36,599 nt of DNA from Alphaproteobacteria bacterium. GTDB lineage: Bacteria > Pseudomonadota > Alphaproteobacteria > GCA-2731375. The notes under the pieces were generated by a model. The model was given only the letters and a program-made list of their open reading frames with translations, did no database searches and was not told the origin of the DNA. The translations under genes and the position numbers were made by a program. The DNA lies in the NCBI GenBank assembly GCA_021776235.1, contig JAJFGG010000168.1, forward strand, positions 1 to 36,599. The letters are read 5' to 3'. Shown here in pieces: positions 10,285 through 17,973 of this stretch (position 1 is its first letter; every line of letters begins with the position of its first letter).

Positions 10285-10590
10285 ATGGAATACCGCGCCA
10301 AAGACGAGGGACAGAGTAAGGAAGTCTTCCTCACCGGGTCTTTCAAGTTTTCCGACAACAGCGTCTTTCGCGAAATTGTCAAAGACATGGAAGTCTATGG
10401 TGGGCACGATTATGTCTTCGACCTGAACGGCCTTGAGCACATCGACTCGGCCGGTCTCGGCATGCTGCTGATCGCCCGTGAGGCGGCGGAAAAGAAATCC
10501 CTGCAGCTCCGCCTGCGGCGGCCTCAGGGCCAGGTGCAGCAGATGCTGCAGGTCACTAGGTTCACCGACCTGATACCCTGTGAAGCCTGA
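10285..10590 (+). CDS. STAS-domain protein (anti-sigma factor antagonist type)
   Basis: 101 residues forming a single STAS domain. The conserved core is YVFDLNGLEHIDSAGLGMLLIAR; the Ser after HID is where SpoIIAA-like proteins are phosphorylated by anti-sigma kinases. ATG 10285 with GGAG nine bases upstream was taken as start, because the open frame further 5' only reads across the chemoreceptor gene. Single STAS proteins encoded next to chemoreceptors are known in alphaproteobacteria, so a link to chemosensory signalling is plausible, but no partner kinase or phosphatase lies in the window. Confidence 0.88.
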   Translation: MEYRAKDEGQSKEVFLTGSFKFSDNSVFREIVKDMEVYGGHDYVFDLNGLEHIDSAGLGMLLIAREAAEKKSLQLRLRRPQGQVQQMLQVTRFTDLIPCEA

Positions 10591-10607
10591 CCTCTTTCCA
10601 AGTTAAT

Positions 10608-10645
10608 CGAAGCTGCCCGCTGATCCCGAAGCGCGGATAGCTTCG
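10608..10645 (+). terminator. Weak stem-loop after the STAS gene
   Basis: CGAAGCT at 10608-10614 pairs with AGCTTCG at 10639-10645, with a 24-base loop, 17 bases after the STAS stop. There is no proper U-run, only TTCAATC, so termination is a guess. Confidence 0.3.
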
Positions 10646-10759
10646 TTCAATCAAAAAGCCAGAAGATGATCGAGAAAACAAGCTTTCGCGCAATTCAATC
10701 TACTATGAAGTTGGGAAAATTGTAGCCAAATCAACGGCGTCCAAAATATTCACAGGCGA

Positions 10760-11484
10760 CTAACGAACAGCGCCCATCGCCGCACCACAAGCTCCCGTCC
10801 CAAGGACGTCCTGGGTGCCCTGCACTGGCCGCCGCCGCGCGTTGCGGAATCCAAGGGAGTCGTGTTGGTTTAGTTCAGTCCGTCTCAAAATGCGCCAATT
10901 CGGCGCAACCACAACACAACGAAGGATCGGCGAACACTTCTTGCCGTGATTCCCATCTTTGCCGCCGTGACCCATCTCCTTGCTGCCGTAACGCGCGTCG
11001 CGGTCCTTGAACCGGTATTCATCCTCGTCGAAGTAGTCAAGCGGCCGGTTGCGATAGACAGCAATCACCTGCTTCGATGGCTCGTGGAATTCATTATCCT
11101 TCCATGGCGTATCAACGACAATCATGCCATGCATGCCCATGGGCAGATGCGGCAGGCAATGGTATTCGTAAGTGCCCGGGACCGTGAATGAATGCGACTA
11201 TTTCTGGTTCTTCTTGGTCAGATTGTCGCTGACAAAGGCCTGCGCGCCCTTCGGATAGCCGTCGGGAAAAGTCAGCATATTTTGGAATTCATTCACCTGG
11301 TTCACCCAGGTAACGGTGTCGCCGAACGCGATGGTCAGTAGCTTTGGCTTGAAGTACATCCGCAGATTGTCATAATCGCTGACCACCTGCACGATATGCT
11401 CCGCTGTCATCGCAGGTTGCACCGCGCCATTGGCGGCAGCCAACGCCTGGGTGGGGTCCAACCTGCAATTTTTCTGAATTTCAT
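10760..11484 (-). pseudogene. Broken cupredoxin (CupB copy 1)
   Basis: A degraded copy of the intact cupredoxin at 17027-17536. From AEHIVQVVSDYDNLRMYFKPK onward the two align almost without gaps. Three lesions are visible. (1) The likely original start at 11484 (MKFRKIAG) is in a different frame from the mature part, so the signal peptide carries a frameshift or deletion. (2) The copper-ligand His of EFHNML has become Gln (CAA). (3) TGG in the intact copy (QIWSR) is TAG at 11198-11200, after which the same frame continues with TYEYHCLPHLPMGMHG and YFDEDEYRFKDRDAR. Downstream the frame runs on into a long unrelated tail. It is last in the first cassette, after the diheme enzyme and CupA genes. 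Confidence 0.88.
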
Positions 11485-11517
11485 GCTCTAAGCTGGCCGT
11501 GTTGTGATTAGCGTTGT

Positions 11518-11832
11518 CTACTTGACCGTTACCTTGATCTTCATCTTTGGGTGAATGGCGCAACGGAGTTTTACCTTGCCGGCCTTGTCAAAGGTATGCA
11601 CGATTGTCTGGCCGGGCTTTTGGGCGCCGACATCAAAGGCGTGGCCCTTGGTGGTGGAATGAATGTTATGGGTGACATCGTCATCGTTGATAAACTTGAT
11701 CGATCCACCAACGCCAAGCTCGATTTTTTTCTCGGAAAACTTTCGCCCCTTTTGCGTTACCGCCACTTCAGCGGCGGTCGTGTTGGCGGCAAAGCCAAAA
11801 ACGAGCACGATTACGATCGACAATAGCCTCAT
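11518..11832 (-). CDS. Small exported cupredoxin (CupA copy 1)
   Basis: 104 residues from ATG 11832, which has GGAGGGA just upstream. A signal peptide (MRLLSIVIVLVFGFAANTTAAE) leads to a mature domain of about 83 residues with type 1 copper ligands in the usual order: His in DVTHNIHS and Cys, His and Met in RCAIHPKM. The fold class is plastocyanin/amicyanin-like; such proteins shuttle electrons in the periplasm. It is the second gene of cassette 1, after the diheme peroxidase, with a stable hairpin in the gap. It is almost identical in the mature part to CupA copy 2 at 17569-17883. Unlike its downstream neighbour CupB1 it looks intact. The electron partner is inferred to be the diheme enzyme. 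Confidence 0.9.
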   Translation of the reverse strand: MRLLSIVIVLVFGFAANTTAAEVAVTQKGRKFSEKKIELGVGGSIKFINDDDVTHNIHSTTKGHAFDVGAQKPGQTIVHTFDKAGKVKLRCAIHPKMKIKVTVK

Positions 11833-11863
11833 TTTTCCCTCCAACTGGCTTAGATGCCAAAGC

Positions 11864-11895
11864 GGCCACGGTGCGCTTCAGGCGACACCGTGGCC
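11864..11895 (-). repeat. Intercistronic hairpin, cassette 1
   Basis: GGCCACGGTG (11864-11873) and CACCGTGGCC (11886-11895) form a perfect 10-bp stem between the diheme enzyme stop and the CupA start. In the direction of the cassette no U-run follows, so an mRNA processing or stability element fits better than a terminator. On the plus strand it is followed by GGTTTTT, which could terminate antisense transcription. Cassette 2 keeps the stem at 17917-17950 with a different loop. Confidence 0.7.
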
Positions 11896-11918
11896 GGTTT
11901 TTCCTTCCAATTGGCTAC

Positions 11919-13085
11919 TTACTTGCAACGCCGCAGATGCAGACGCGCGGTGCGGCATTCCGGTGTTTCTGCCTTGCCGCCTGCGGCTGGGCTCAGGCGT
12001 TTCAACCAGGCTCCCGGCACCTGATCGTTGGCCGGAAGGATCGGTGCGGCGACCATCGGATCGGCGCCCTCCAAGGTCAACAAAAAGGCCAACAGGTCTG
12101 CTTTTTCGTCTTCACTCAGTTTCAGCGGTTTCATTTCATCCGACAGGCTATCGCGCCGTGTGAAGCCGTCGCTGTAGTGGTCGATGACTTCCTTCAACGT
12201 GCCCAGTGAACCATCATGCATATAGGGTGCGCGCTGTACGATGTTGCGCAGGGTTGGTGTCTTGAAGGCATGCTGCATCTTCACAACGTTCTTCAGCACA
12301 TTGCCGCGGCCGATGTCGTCGTCCGGCAGCCCGATATCATGGAAACCGCTATCGGTCATATTCCAACCCGCGTGGCAGGCAACACAGTTCGCCTTGTTGT
12401 TGTACAGGTCAAAACCTCGCTTGGCGGCTGAGGACATTGCTGACTCCTCGCCGGCAATCCAGCGGTCGAACGGCGCAATGCCGCTGACAATGGTGCGCTC
12501 GTAGGTGGCGATCGCCTTGCCGATATTCTCGATGGTAAGACCGTCGGCCGGGAAGGCCATATTGAAAAGAGTCCTGTAGCCGGGAATGGCGGCCAACTCT
12601 TCAACAATACTGTCCAGTTGCTGGTTCATCTCGGCCTCGGCACCCATTGGACCCAGGGCCTGCTCTTCCAGGCTCTCAAACCGACCGTCCCACATCATCA
12701 ATTCGCCCCAGGCGGAGTTGAGGATGGTTGGCGTGCGCCGGCCCAGTTTGGTCATCTTATGGCCAAAGCCGGTCGGCAAACCGTCGCCCCACGAAAAACT
12801 GGGATTATGGCATGTGCCGCAGGAGATGTAGTCGGACCCCGACAGGCGCGGGTCGAAGAAAAGCTTGTGACCCAGCGCGGACTTTTCCGCAGTATAGGGG
12901 TTTTCCTCGGGAAATGGCACCTCACCAGGCCGTGAATACTCGGTTTTCCATTCAGCTCGCCCTTTGGCCGCAGCCTCTGTCGTCCAGGACGATGTTCCCA
13001 AAGTCACCATGAAGGCAATTGCGGCGGCTCCGCCACAAAGCATTCCAGTTGCTCGTAATTTTGCACTAAGCGATTTGTTGACCAC
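11919..13085 (-). CDS. MauG-like diheme c-type cytochrome peroxidase, copy 1
   Basis: 388 residues, exported, of the diheme cytochrome c peroxidase/MauG family. Heme sites are CGTCH (residues 89-93) and CVACH in the second domain. Family motifs include LGHKLFFDPRLSGS, TPTILNSAWG, FKTPTLRNI and RAPYMHDGSLGTLKEVIDHY. By eye the final Tyr falls where MauG has its Tyr heme ligand and classical peroxidases have Met, so a MauG-type enzyme that oxidises a protein partner is possible. GTG 13085 is chosen over TTG 13148 and ATG 13127 because GGGA lies nine bases upstream and it gives the same length and heme positions as copy 2. First gene of cassette 1 (diheme enzyme, CupA, CupB). Annotators may call it cytochrome-c peroxidase. 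Confidence 0.9.
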   Translation of the reverse strand: MVNKSLSAKLRATGMLCGGAAAIAFMVTLGTSSWTTEAAAKGRAEWKTEYSRPGEVPFPEENPYTAEKSALGHKLFFDPRLSGSDYISCGTCHNPSFSWGDGLPTGFGHKMTKLGRRTPTILNSAWGELMMWDGRFESLEEQALGPMGAEAEMNQQLDSIVEELAAIPGYRTLFNMAFPADGLTIENIGKAIATYERTIVSGIAPFDRWIAGEESAMSSAAKRGFDLYNNKANCVACHAGWNMTDSGFHDIGLPDDDIGRGNVLKNVVKMQHAFKTPTLRNIVQRAPYMHDGSLGTLKEVIDHYSDGFTRRDSLSDEMKPLKLSEDEKADLLAFLLTLEGADPMVAAPILPANDQVPGAWLKRLSPAAGGKAETPECRTARLHLRRCK

Positions 13086-13135
13086 GATCTTTGTTCCCTT
13101 ATGTGATTGCGTTGGTGGCAGATCCATCGGCAAAT

Positions 13136-13220
13136 TGTTCGAACACAAGCCGGCTATCAGGTTTGCCGTCTAATTTAGGACCGTGATTATCATGGTAGGT
13201 AATTAAAAAATTACTAATGG
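13136..13220 (-). promoter_or_regulatory. Conserved promoter blocks of cassette 1
   Basis: A perfect palindrome TGTTCGAACA at 13136-13145 begins 51 bases upstream of the GTG start, and TTACTAATGG at 13211-13220 lies 75 bases further up. Both blocks recur at 19188-19197 and 19264-19273 upstream of copy 2, at 51 bases from its ATG and 76 bases apart, while the DNA between them differs. This fits an operator plus promoter element. No known regulator can be named from the motif. Confidence 0.6.
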
Positions 13221-13703
13221 CGGATACGGCTTATGTGATCGCATGATTATTACGTTTTTTCCAGGTTCGCAGGCGGTTGTACTGATTACGACGCTCATCG
13301 TGCCGGAAGTATAGATTGCACGTCCGGCGCCTTGACGCGGCCTATTCTGCATCAAGATTGCGTTCGCCCGCGATGTCACCCGCCAATTGCGTGGGTTTTG
13401 GTTCATAGCCTCGGTGCCATTTTTTTAACTCGGGTGTCGCCGCGCGATACTGTAACGGTATGGAGACGTATCTTGTTTTGGCCAAATCTCAGGATCTGAG
13501 TATTTGCTCAGAATTGCCGAAGATTTCGCGCCGAAATCCGTCTATCGATCTGCATGACGGACCAGAGGCAGCAAGGTCCCATTGGCGCGGGCCCTCTGAA
13601 TTTCAAATTGACACAAGCAGTTATCTGTTTCGTAAGAGTTTTTGCGGATATTGCCATCCGTCTAAATTTTGCATTGTCGCCGCGTCGGAGGGAAAGTAGA
13701 CCT
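13221..13703. other. Intergenic region between divergent genes
   Basis: About 480 bases between the cassette 1 promoter blocks and the DoxX-flavoprotein gene. It contains an inverted repeat TCTGAG/CTCAGA at 13495-13512 and a perfect TTGACA at 13608-13613, but no convincing -10 box at 17 bases. A 79-codon frame at 13460-13699 encodes nothing recognisable. The stretch probably holds the promoter of the plus-strand gene. Confidence 0.5.
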
Positions 13704-16142
13704 ATGCTCTACACAACTATAGCTAGGATTATGGGAGTGGCGTGCCAGAAGTATTCATTTTCGCGCCCCGGATTTACACTCCTATTGGGGTTTGTGTTCT
13801 TGTGGTGCGTGGCTCCATTTGCCGCCGAGGCCCACGAGTCCTGGGTCCTGACAGCGGAGCAGATGGCGGCAGCGGATGCGAAGCCAATGCCGGCTATGTT
13901 TACGTCATGGAACCCGACAAGCATATGGACTTTGCTCCTGTCTGCGGCGTTTTTAGGGGGCTGGATTCTACTGCACTTCACCGGCGCAAAGGAGCTTTTC
14001 CCCGACCTTCAGGTCCGTCTTGCCTCTTATGGCGAATACGGCGCCCTGTCCGTGCGGATTGGTCTTGGTATTATGCTTTTTCTTGCTGCCTTCGGATTGG
14101 GGCCGCGCCATGGCACGGAGTTGTTTGAAGCATCGACATTTCTTGCGCCTGATCTCGAGTTACGAAGCGTGCCAGGAAATTGGCAATGGATCGCCTGGGT
14201 TGAAGGCGTTTTGGCCTATGTCCTGATACTGGGCATATATGTTCGTTTCGCAGCCTTTGTTTTCCTGCTTTTGAGCATTGTGGGACTCTATCTGTTTCCT
14301 TACGACATTCTTGCCTACTACGGCATTGGCGCCGGGACAGCCGTCTACCTTTTGCTGCAAGGGGGCGGGGCCTTTACGATGCCGTTACCTCAGGTTCCTG
14401 GTACCGCCAGGATCGTGTCCTGGCTGGCCAATCAACCGCGCGAGAGGGCCATGTGGCTTATGCGGGTGCTGGCCGGTGCCTGCTTCGTCTATCTGGGCCT
14501 GGAGTACAAATACCATCGCGGGAACCTCATGTTGGCCCTCATCGATCTCCACAGCGTCAACACCTTTGGATTTGAGCCGGAGACCTTCGTCTTGATCATG
14601 GTTGCCGTCGAAACCCTCGCCGGTTTGTTTATGTTGACGGGCGTGCTGATGCGCCCGATGACGGTGGTCCTGTTCTGCGCCTTTATGTTTTTCACCTTCG
14701 TATTCGGCGAGGGCGTGCTATCCCATAGTATCGCGTACGGTTTGCTGGGCGCTTTTTTAACCGTGGGGGCCGGGCGCTGGCGCCGTCCTGTAGCGACGGA
14801 TAAATCCGGCAAGGTGGTAATTCTCGGTGGTGGTTTCGCCGGGACCCACAGTGCCATCAAGTTGGAACGACTGCGCGGCAGGTATTCCAACGTCGAGGTT
14901 ACCCTGGTGCATCATGAGGGATACTTCCAGTTCGATCCGTTAATCTCCGAAGTGGTCGCGGGCGCGGTGCAGCCTGGCCATATTATAAACTCCTTGCGGT
15001 CCATCTGTCCGCGTACAAAAGTGATCGAAGGACGAGTCGCCAATATCGACCCTTCCAAGCGCAAGGTGATGATCGCTCGCAAAGCGGGGGGTGATCAGGA
15101 AATCGACTATGATCAGTTGATCATCGCCTTGGATAAGGAGGTGAATACCTCGCTCCTGCCTGGGCTCGATACCTGTGTCCTGCCCTTGGCGACGGTCGGC
15201 GACGCCATGCTGTTGCGCCGGAATATCCTGAATGCCCTCGCGAAAGCCGAAGGCATGACGGATCCGCAGGAACGCCGGCGAATTCTGCGGTTCTGTTGTC
15301 TGGGCGCCGGACTGACCGGTTGCGGCGGAGCAGCCGCCATCCGCACACTCATAAACGCCGCCTTGCCAACGCACCCCGGCATCCAGGACGACGAAATCGA
15401 GGTTCTGGTTCTCGAACGCCGACATCAGGCCCTCCGCGGCTTTGACCGGGGGCTGGCGAAGACCGCCAGAAAGCGTCTGGACAAGATGGGCGTGGAGGTT
15501 CGTACAGGACAGGACATCGTCGAAGTGGTGGCCGATGGGATCGTCTTTTCGAATAGTGAAGTCCTTCGATGCGGCACGACGGTTGCGGCAATAAGCAATC
15601 GCTCGCCGATTATCAGCCGCTTGCCGGTCGATCACGACAAAGGACGCCTGGTGGTAAATGAGTTTCTGCAAACTCCGGAAAAATCCGACATTCTGGTTGC
15701 CGGAGATAGCGCCGAGTCGCGATGGGCAGTTCCCTTCATGGCGCTCCGCGAAATCCGGATGGGCCGGCGCGCGGGCTACAACGCCTACGCTGGCATTCAG
15801 GGCTATCGGCCGCGCCCTTGGCACGATAGCACGCCATGGCTTGGCATCGTCACGTTGGGACGGCGCGCGGCGGTTGGTCGTTTCTGGGGACTGCCCCTGG
15901 GCAGTTTCGCAGCCTGGACGCTATCACGGATTGTTTGTGTTCTCACCCTGCCAGGCCTGGAAAGAAATTTGCGAATTCTTATCGATTGGGGTTTGGATGT
16001 CATTTTCCGCAACGACATAACAGTCTGGGCGCCAGCGAAGCCCGCGCCAGCCTTGGTCTCCTCCGATGCGACGGAGCAATCAAAGATTGAGGTTTTGCAA
16101 CCCGAACAATTGCCGGACCTCAAGATCGCTGTGGAAGGCTGA
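13704..16142 (+). CDS. Tandem DoxX-like membrane protein fused to NDH-2-like flavoprotein
   Basis: 812-residue fusion. ATG 13704 has GGAGGGAAAG just upstream. Residues 1-45 look like a signal peptide or first helix ending FAAEAHESW. Residues about 70-360 hold roughly nine membrane helices in two DoxX-like units: one with SVRIGLGIMLFLAAFGLGP and EGVLAYVLILGIYVRFA, the second with MRVLAGACFVYLGLEYKYH and ETLAGLFMLTGVLMRP. From residue 370 a type II NADH dehydrogenase-like domain begins with the FAD motif KVVILGGGFAG; a second Rossmann motif LGAGLTGCGG is near 531 and the late FAD motif reads VAGDSAES. Several NDH-2 positions deviate: ALG is ALD, and the usual GxGxxGxE ends in G. A membrane NAD(P)H or quinone oxidoreductase is inferred. 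It diverges from cassette 1 and shares its intergenic region. Confidence 0.85.
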   Translation: MLYTTIARIMGVACQKYSFSRPGFTLLLGFVFLWCVAPFAAEAHESWVLTAEQMAAADAKPMPAMFTSWNPTSIWTLLLSAAFLGGWILLHFTGAKELFPDLQVRLASYGEYGALSVRIGLGIMLFLAAFGLGPRHGTELFEASTFLAPDLELRSVPGNWQWIAWVEGVLAYVLILGIYVRFAAFVFLLLSIVGLYLFPYDILAYYGIGAGTAVYLLLQGGGAFTMPLPQVPGTARIVSWLANQPRERAMWLMRVLAGACFVYLGLEYKYHRGNLMLALIDLHSVNTFGFEPETFVLIMVAVETLAGLFMLTGVLMRPMTVVLFCAFMFFTFVFGEGVLSHSIAYGLLGAFLTVGAGRWRRPVATDKSGKVVILGGGFAGTHSAIKLERLRGRYSNVEVTLVHHEGYFQFDPLISEVVAGAVQPGHIINSLRSICPRTKVIEGRVANIDPSKRKVMIARKAGGDQEIDYDQLIIALDKEVNTSLLPGLDTCVLPLATVGDAMLLRRNILNALAKAEGMTDPQERRRILRFCCLGAGLTGCGGAAAIRTLINAALPTHPGIQDDEIEVLVLERRHQALRGFDRGLAKTARKRLDKMGVEVRTGQDIVEVVADGIVFSNSEVLRCGTTVAAISNRSPIISRLPVDHDKGRLVVNEFLQTPEKSDILVAGDSAESRWAVPFMALREIRMGRRAGYNAYAGIQGYRPRPWHDSTPWLGIVTLGRRAAVGRFWGLPLGSFAAWTLSRIVCVLTLPGLERNLRILIDWGLDVIFRNDITVWAPAKPAPALVSSDATEQSKIEVLQPEQLPDLKIAVEG

Positions 16143-16354
16143 TAGGCCGCCCGTTGTTACGGGCTGTTGAACAACTGCGAAAGCGGGTGAGGTTGCCGAC
16201 ATTGCGTCGGACGGCAACCGTCGAACAAGCCTCTGGGGAAGATATTGCGTGGGTTTAAGCCCGACCGAAAGGTGGTATTCGTCCGCCTGCCGGGATTTGC
16301 GATCAACTGGCCAGCGATTTTGGGTAACCGCCCATATCAATTTGCGTCAACTTG

Positions 16355-16790
16355 ATCGGCATCAATACCTGGTCCCTTTGGCGGCCGTTTCGTAGTCTTG
16401 CAAGAGGTGGCCGTCGGATATCCAATGACCAATCACAGCTTCGATAGTCAAGCGCCGTCCGAGTTCTCTGTTGATCTGACTAGGGCATTTCCAGGCTATC
16501 ATGGCCCACATAACCCTTGACCGGAATGATCCTTCGGATCTCGTGGCTGGCCAGATTTTCGCCCTCCGTAGGGACCTCTTGCAAAGTTAGGCTGTCAAAA
16601 AGCATTTTGGGGCAAGGCCTTGGCGTGCAGAATGAACTGGCCGCCATTGCAGTGTCTGTTGGTCATCGTGTGCGAGGCCCTGACGCTGAACTGACAGGGC
16701 GCTTTGCCGCCTTGTCTTCGCTGCAGCGTCCTGTCTCGTTCGGGTATAGTGAATAGAACTCCAAGCCTCGTCGGCGCTGCTTTTGTTTGC
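16355..16790 (-). mobile_element. Decayed IS5-type transposase remnant
   Basis: No intact gene, but three frames together spell an IS5-type DDE transposase from high to low coordinate: FYSLYPNETG...EDKAAKR (HAPE-ECIGKGKA region), FSVRASHTMTNRHCNGGQF then ILHAKALP, then IIPVKGYVGHD (family: VDKGYRGHD), then NRELGRRLTIEAVIGHWISD (family: RRELRRRxAIEPVIGHLK). At least three frame changes and several stops separate the pieces. Terminal inverted repeats are not certain; GGGCTGTTGAACAAC near 16160 is one candidate for an end. It fills most of the 880-base gap between the fusion gene and cassette 2 and marks this region as a past transposition site. Nothing else coding is seen in 16143-17026. Confidence 0.8.
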
Positions 16791-16966
16791 GCGTTTAGCT
16801 GGCGAATCGAAGGCGCCGAATATCGATGCTTTCAAGAATAACAATTAACCTAGAAAACAGTTCAAAAACGAGGGAAACACCTGCCAAGACCCAAACTTCT
16901 CGCAAATTCTATAACGTGAAATCGGAAAAAAGCCGAACTCAATAAAGACCGTTCAAGTTTTTCACT

Positions 16967-16985
16967 GCCGGCCAGTTGGTCCGGC
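16967..16985 (-). repeat. Short inverted repeat downstream of cassette 2
   Basis: GCCGGCCA and TGGTCCGGC pair over eight bases with one bulge, 42 bases past the CupB2 stop. No U-run follows on the minus strand (AGTGAAAAAC), so it is at best a 3'-end stabilising hairpin. Confidence 0.35.
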
Positions 16986-17026
16986 GAAGACCAAGGCATG
17001 TCTGCCACGCCGTCCACGGTCAACTT

Positions 17027-17536
17027 CTATTTCTTGGAATGGCGCGCTTTGCGATCCTTGAACCGGTATTCGTCTTCATCGAAATAGTCAAGCAACCGGT
17101 TGCGATAGACCGCGACTTCCTGTTTCGAAGGCTCGTGAAATTCGCCCTCTTTTGATGGCGCACCGATGATGATCGTGCCGTGCATGCCCATTGGCAGGTG
17201 TGGCAGGCAGTGGTATTCGTAGGTCCCCTGCGTCGTAAAGACGCGTGACCATATTTGGTTCTTTTTGGTCAAATCGTCACTGACGAATGCCTTGGCTCCC
17301 TTCGGATAGCCGTCGGGAAAAGTCAGCATGTTATGGAATTCTTTCGCCTCGTTTACCCAGGTAACGGTGTCGCCCGACGCGATAGTGAGCACTTTCGGTT
17401 TGAAGTACATACGTAGATTGTCATAGTCACTGACCACCCGCACGATGTGCTCCGCAGCTACCGCAGATTGTGCCGCGGCGCCGGCGATAAACAAGGCCAA
17501 CGCCACGATCAGGTTAAGGTTTCTGTTCATTTTCAA
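17027..17536 (-). CDS. Exported cupredoxin (CupB copy 2, intact)
   Basis: 169 residues. A signal peptide (MKMNRNLNLIVALALF, cleavage near AVAAEH) leads to a cupredoxin domain with copper ligands His in EFHNML, Cys in YEYHCLPH, the following His, and Met in PMGMHG, the order seen in pseudoazurin- and amicyanin-like proteins. A charged C-terminal extension follows (YFDEDEYRFKDRKARHSKK). TTG 17536 sits eight bases after GGGGAC; ATG 17530 is the alternative and changes only two residues. Last gene of cassette 2, 32 bases after CupA2. It is the only functional CupB in the window because copy 1 is broken. The role is inferred to be periplasmic electron transfer. Confidence 0.9.
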   Translation of the reverse strand: MKMNRNLNLIVALALFIAGAAAQSAVAAEHIVRVVSDYDNLRMYFKPKVLTIASGDTVTWVNEAKEFHNMLTFPDGYPKGAKAFVSDDLTKKNQIWSRVFTTQGTYEYHCLPHLPMGMHGTIIIGAPSKEGEFHEPSKQEVAVYRNRLLDYFDEDEYRFKDRKARHSKK

Positions 17537-17568
17537 AGCGTTGTCCCCATCACTATATCTGCAGCTGC

Positions 17569-17883
17569 CTATTTAACAGTTACCTTGATTTTCATTTTTG
17601 GATGAATGGCGCAGCGGAGTTTTACTTTGCCGGCTTTACCAAAGGTGTGCACGATCGTCTGGCCGGGCTTTTGGGCGCCGACATCAAAGGCATGGCCTTT
17701 GGTGGTGGAATGAATGTTGTGGGTCACATCGTCATCATTCACAAATTTGATTGAACCGCCGACATTGAGCTCGATTTTCTTTTCGGAAAACTTCCTGCCT
17801 TTTTGTGTCACCACAGTTTGAGCGGCGATGGCATTGGCGGCAAAAGCCAGAACGAGCATGATTGAGACTAATAGAACCTTCAT
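17569..17883 (-). CDS. Small exported cupredoxin (CupA copy 2)
   Basis: 104 residues from ATG 17883 with GGAGGGACGG directly upstream; an in-frame start at 17922 has no ribosome site. The signal peptide (MKVLLVSIMLVLAFAANAIAA) differs from copy 1, whereas the mature part is nearly the same (QKGRKFSEKKIEL, DVTHNIHS, RCAIHPKM with the four copper ligands). This suggests the mature surface is under selection in both copies. It is the second gene of cassette 2, with the conserved hairpin between it and the diheme enzyme. Confidence 0.9.
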   Translation of the reverse strand: MKVLLVSIMLVLAFAANAIAAQTVVTQKGRKFSEKKIELNVGGSIKFVNDDDVTHNIHSTTKGHAFDVGAQKPGQTIVHTFGKAGKVKLRCAIHPKMKIKVTVK

Positions 17884-17916
17884 CCGTCCCTCCAAATGGT
17901 CCCTAAATGTCGGAAC

Positions 17917-17950
17917 GGCCACGGTATATCATCTGGGCAACACCGTGGCC
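17917..17950 (-). repeat. Intercistronic hairpin, cassette 2
   Basis: GGCCACGGT (17917-17925) pairs with ACCGTGGCC (17942-17950), with further partial pairing outside. The stem sequence is the same as in cassette 1, but the loop differs in length and sequence. The position between diheme enzyme and CupA genes is conserved. Confidence 0.7.
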
Positions 17951-17973
17951 GGACCGACGTTTCAAAAAGTAAA

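Noticed and set aside
10946-11191. Plus-strand 81-codon frame antisense to the broken CupB
   Set aside because: It is the mirror of a cupredoxin coding region; no ribosome site or recognisable family.
13460-13699. 79-codon plus-strand frame containing CGYCH, a CxxCH heme-like motif
   Set aside because: No signal peptide, no similarity to a cytochrome, and it lies in the promoter region of the fusion gene; a chance motif.
16517-16756. 79-codon plus-strand frame in the gap before cassette 2
   Set aside because: It runs antisense to the IS5-type transposase pieces, which explain the sequence better.
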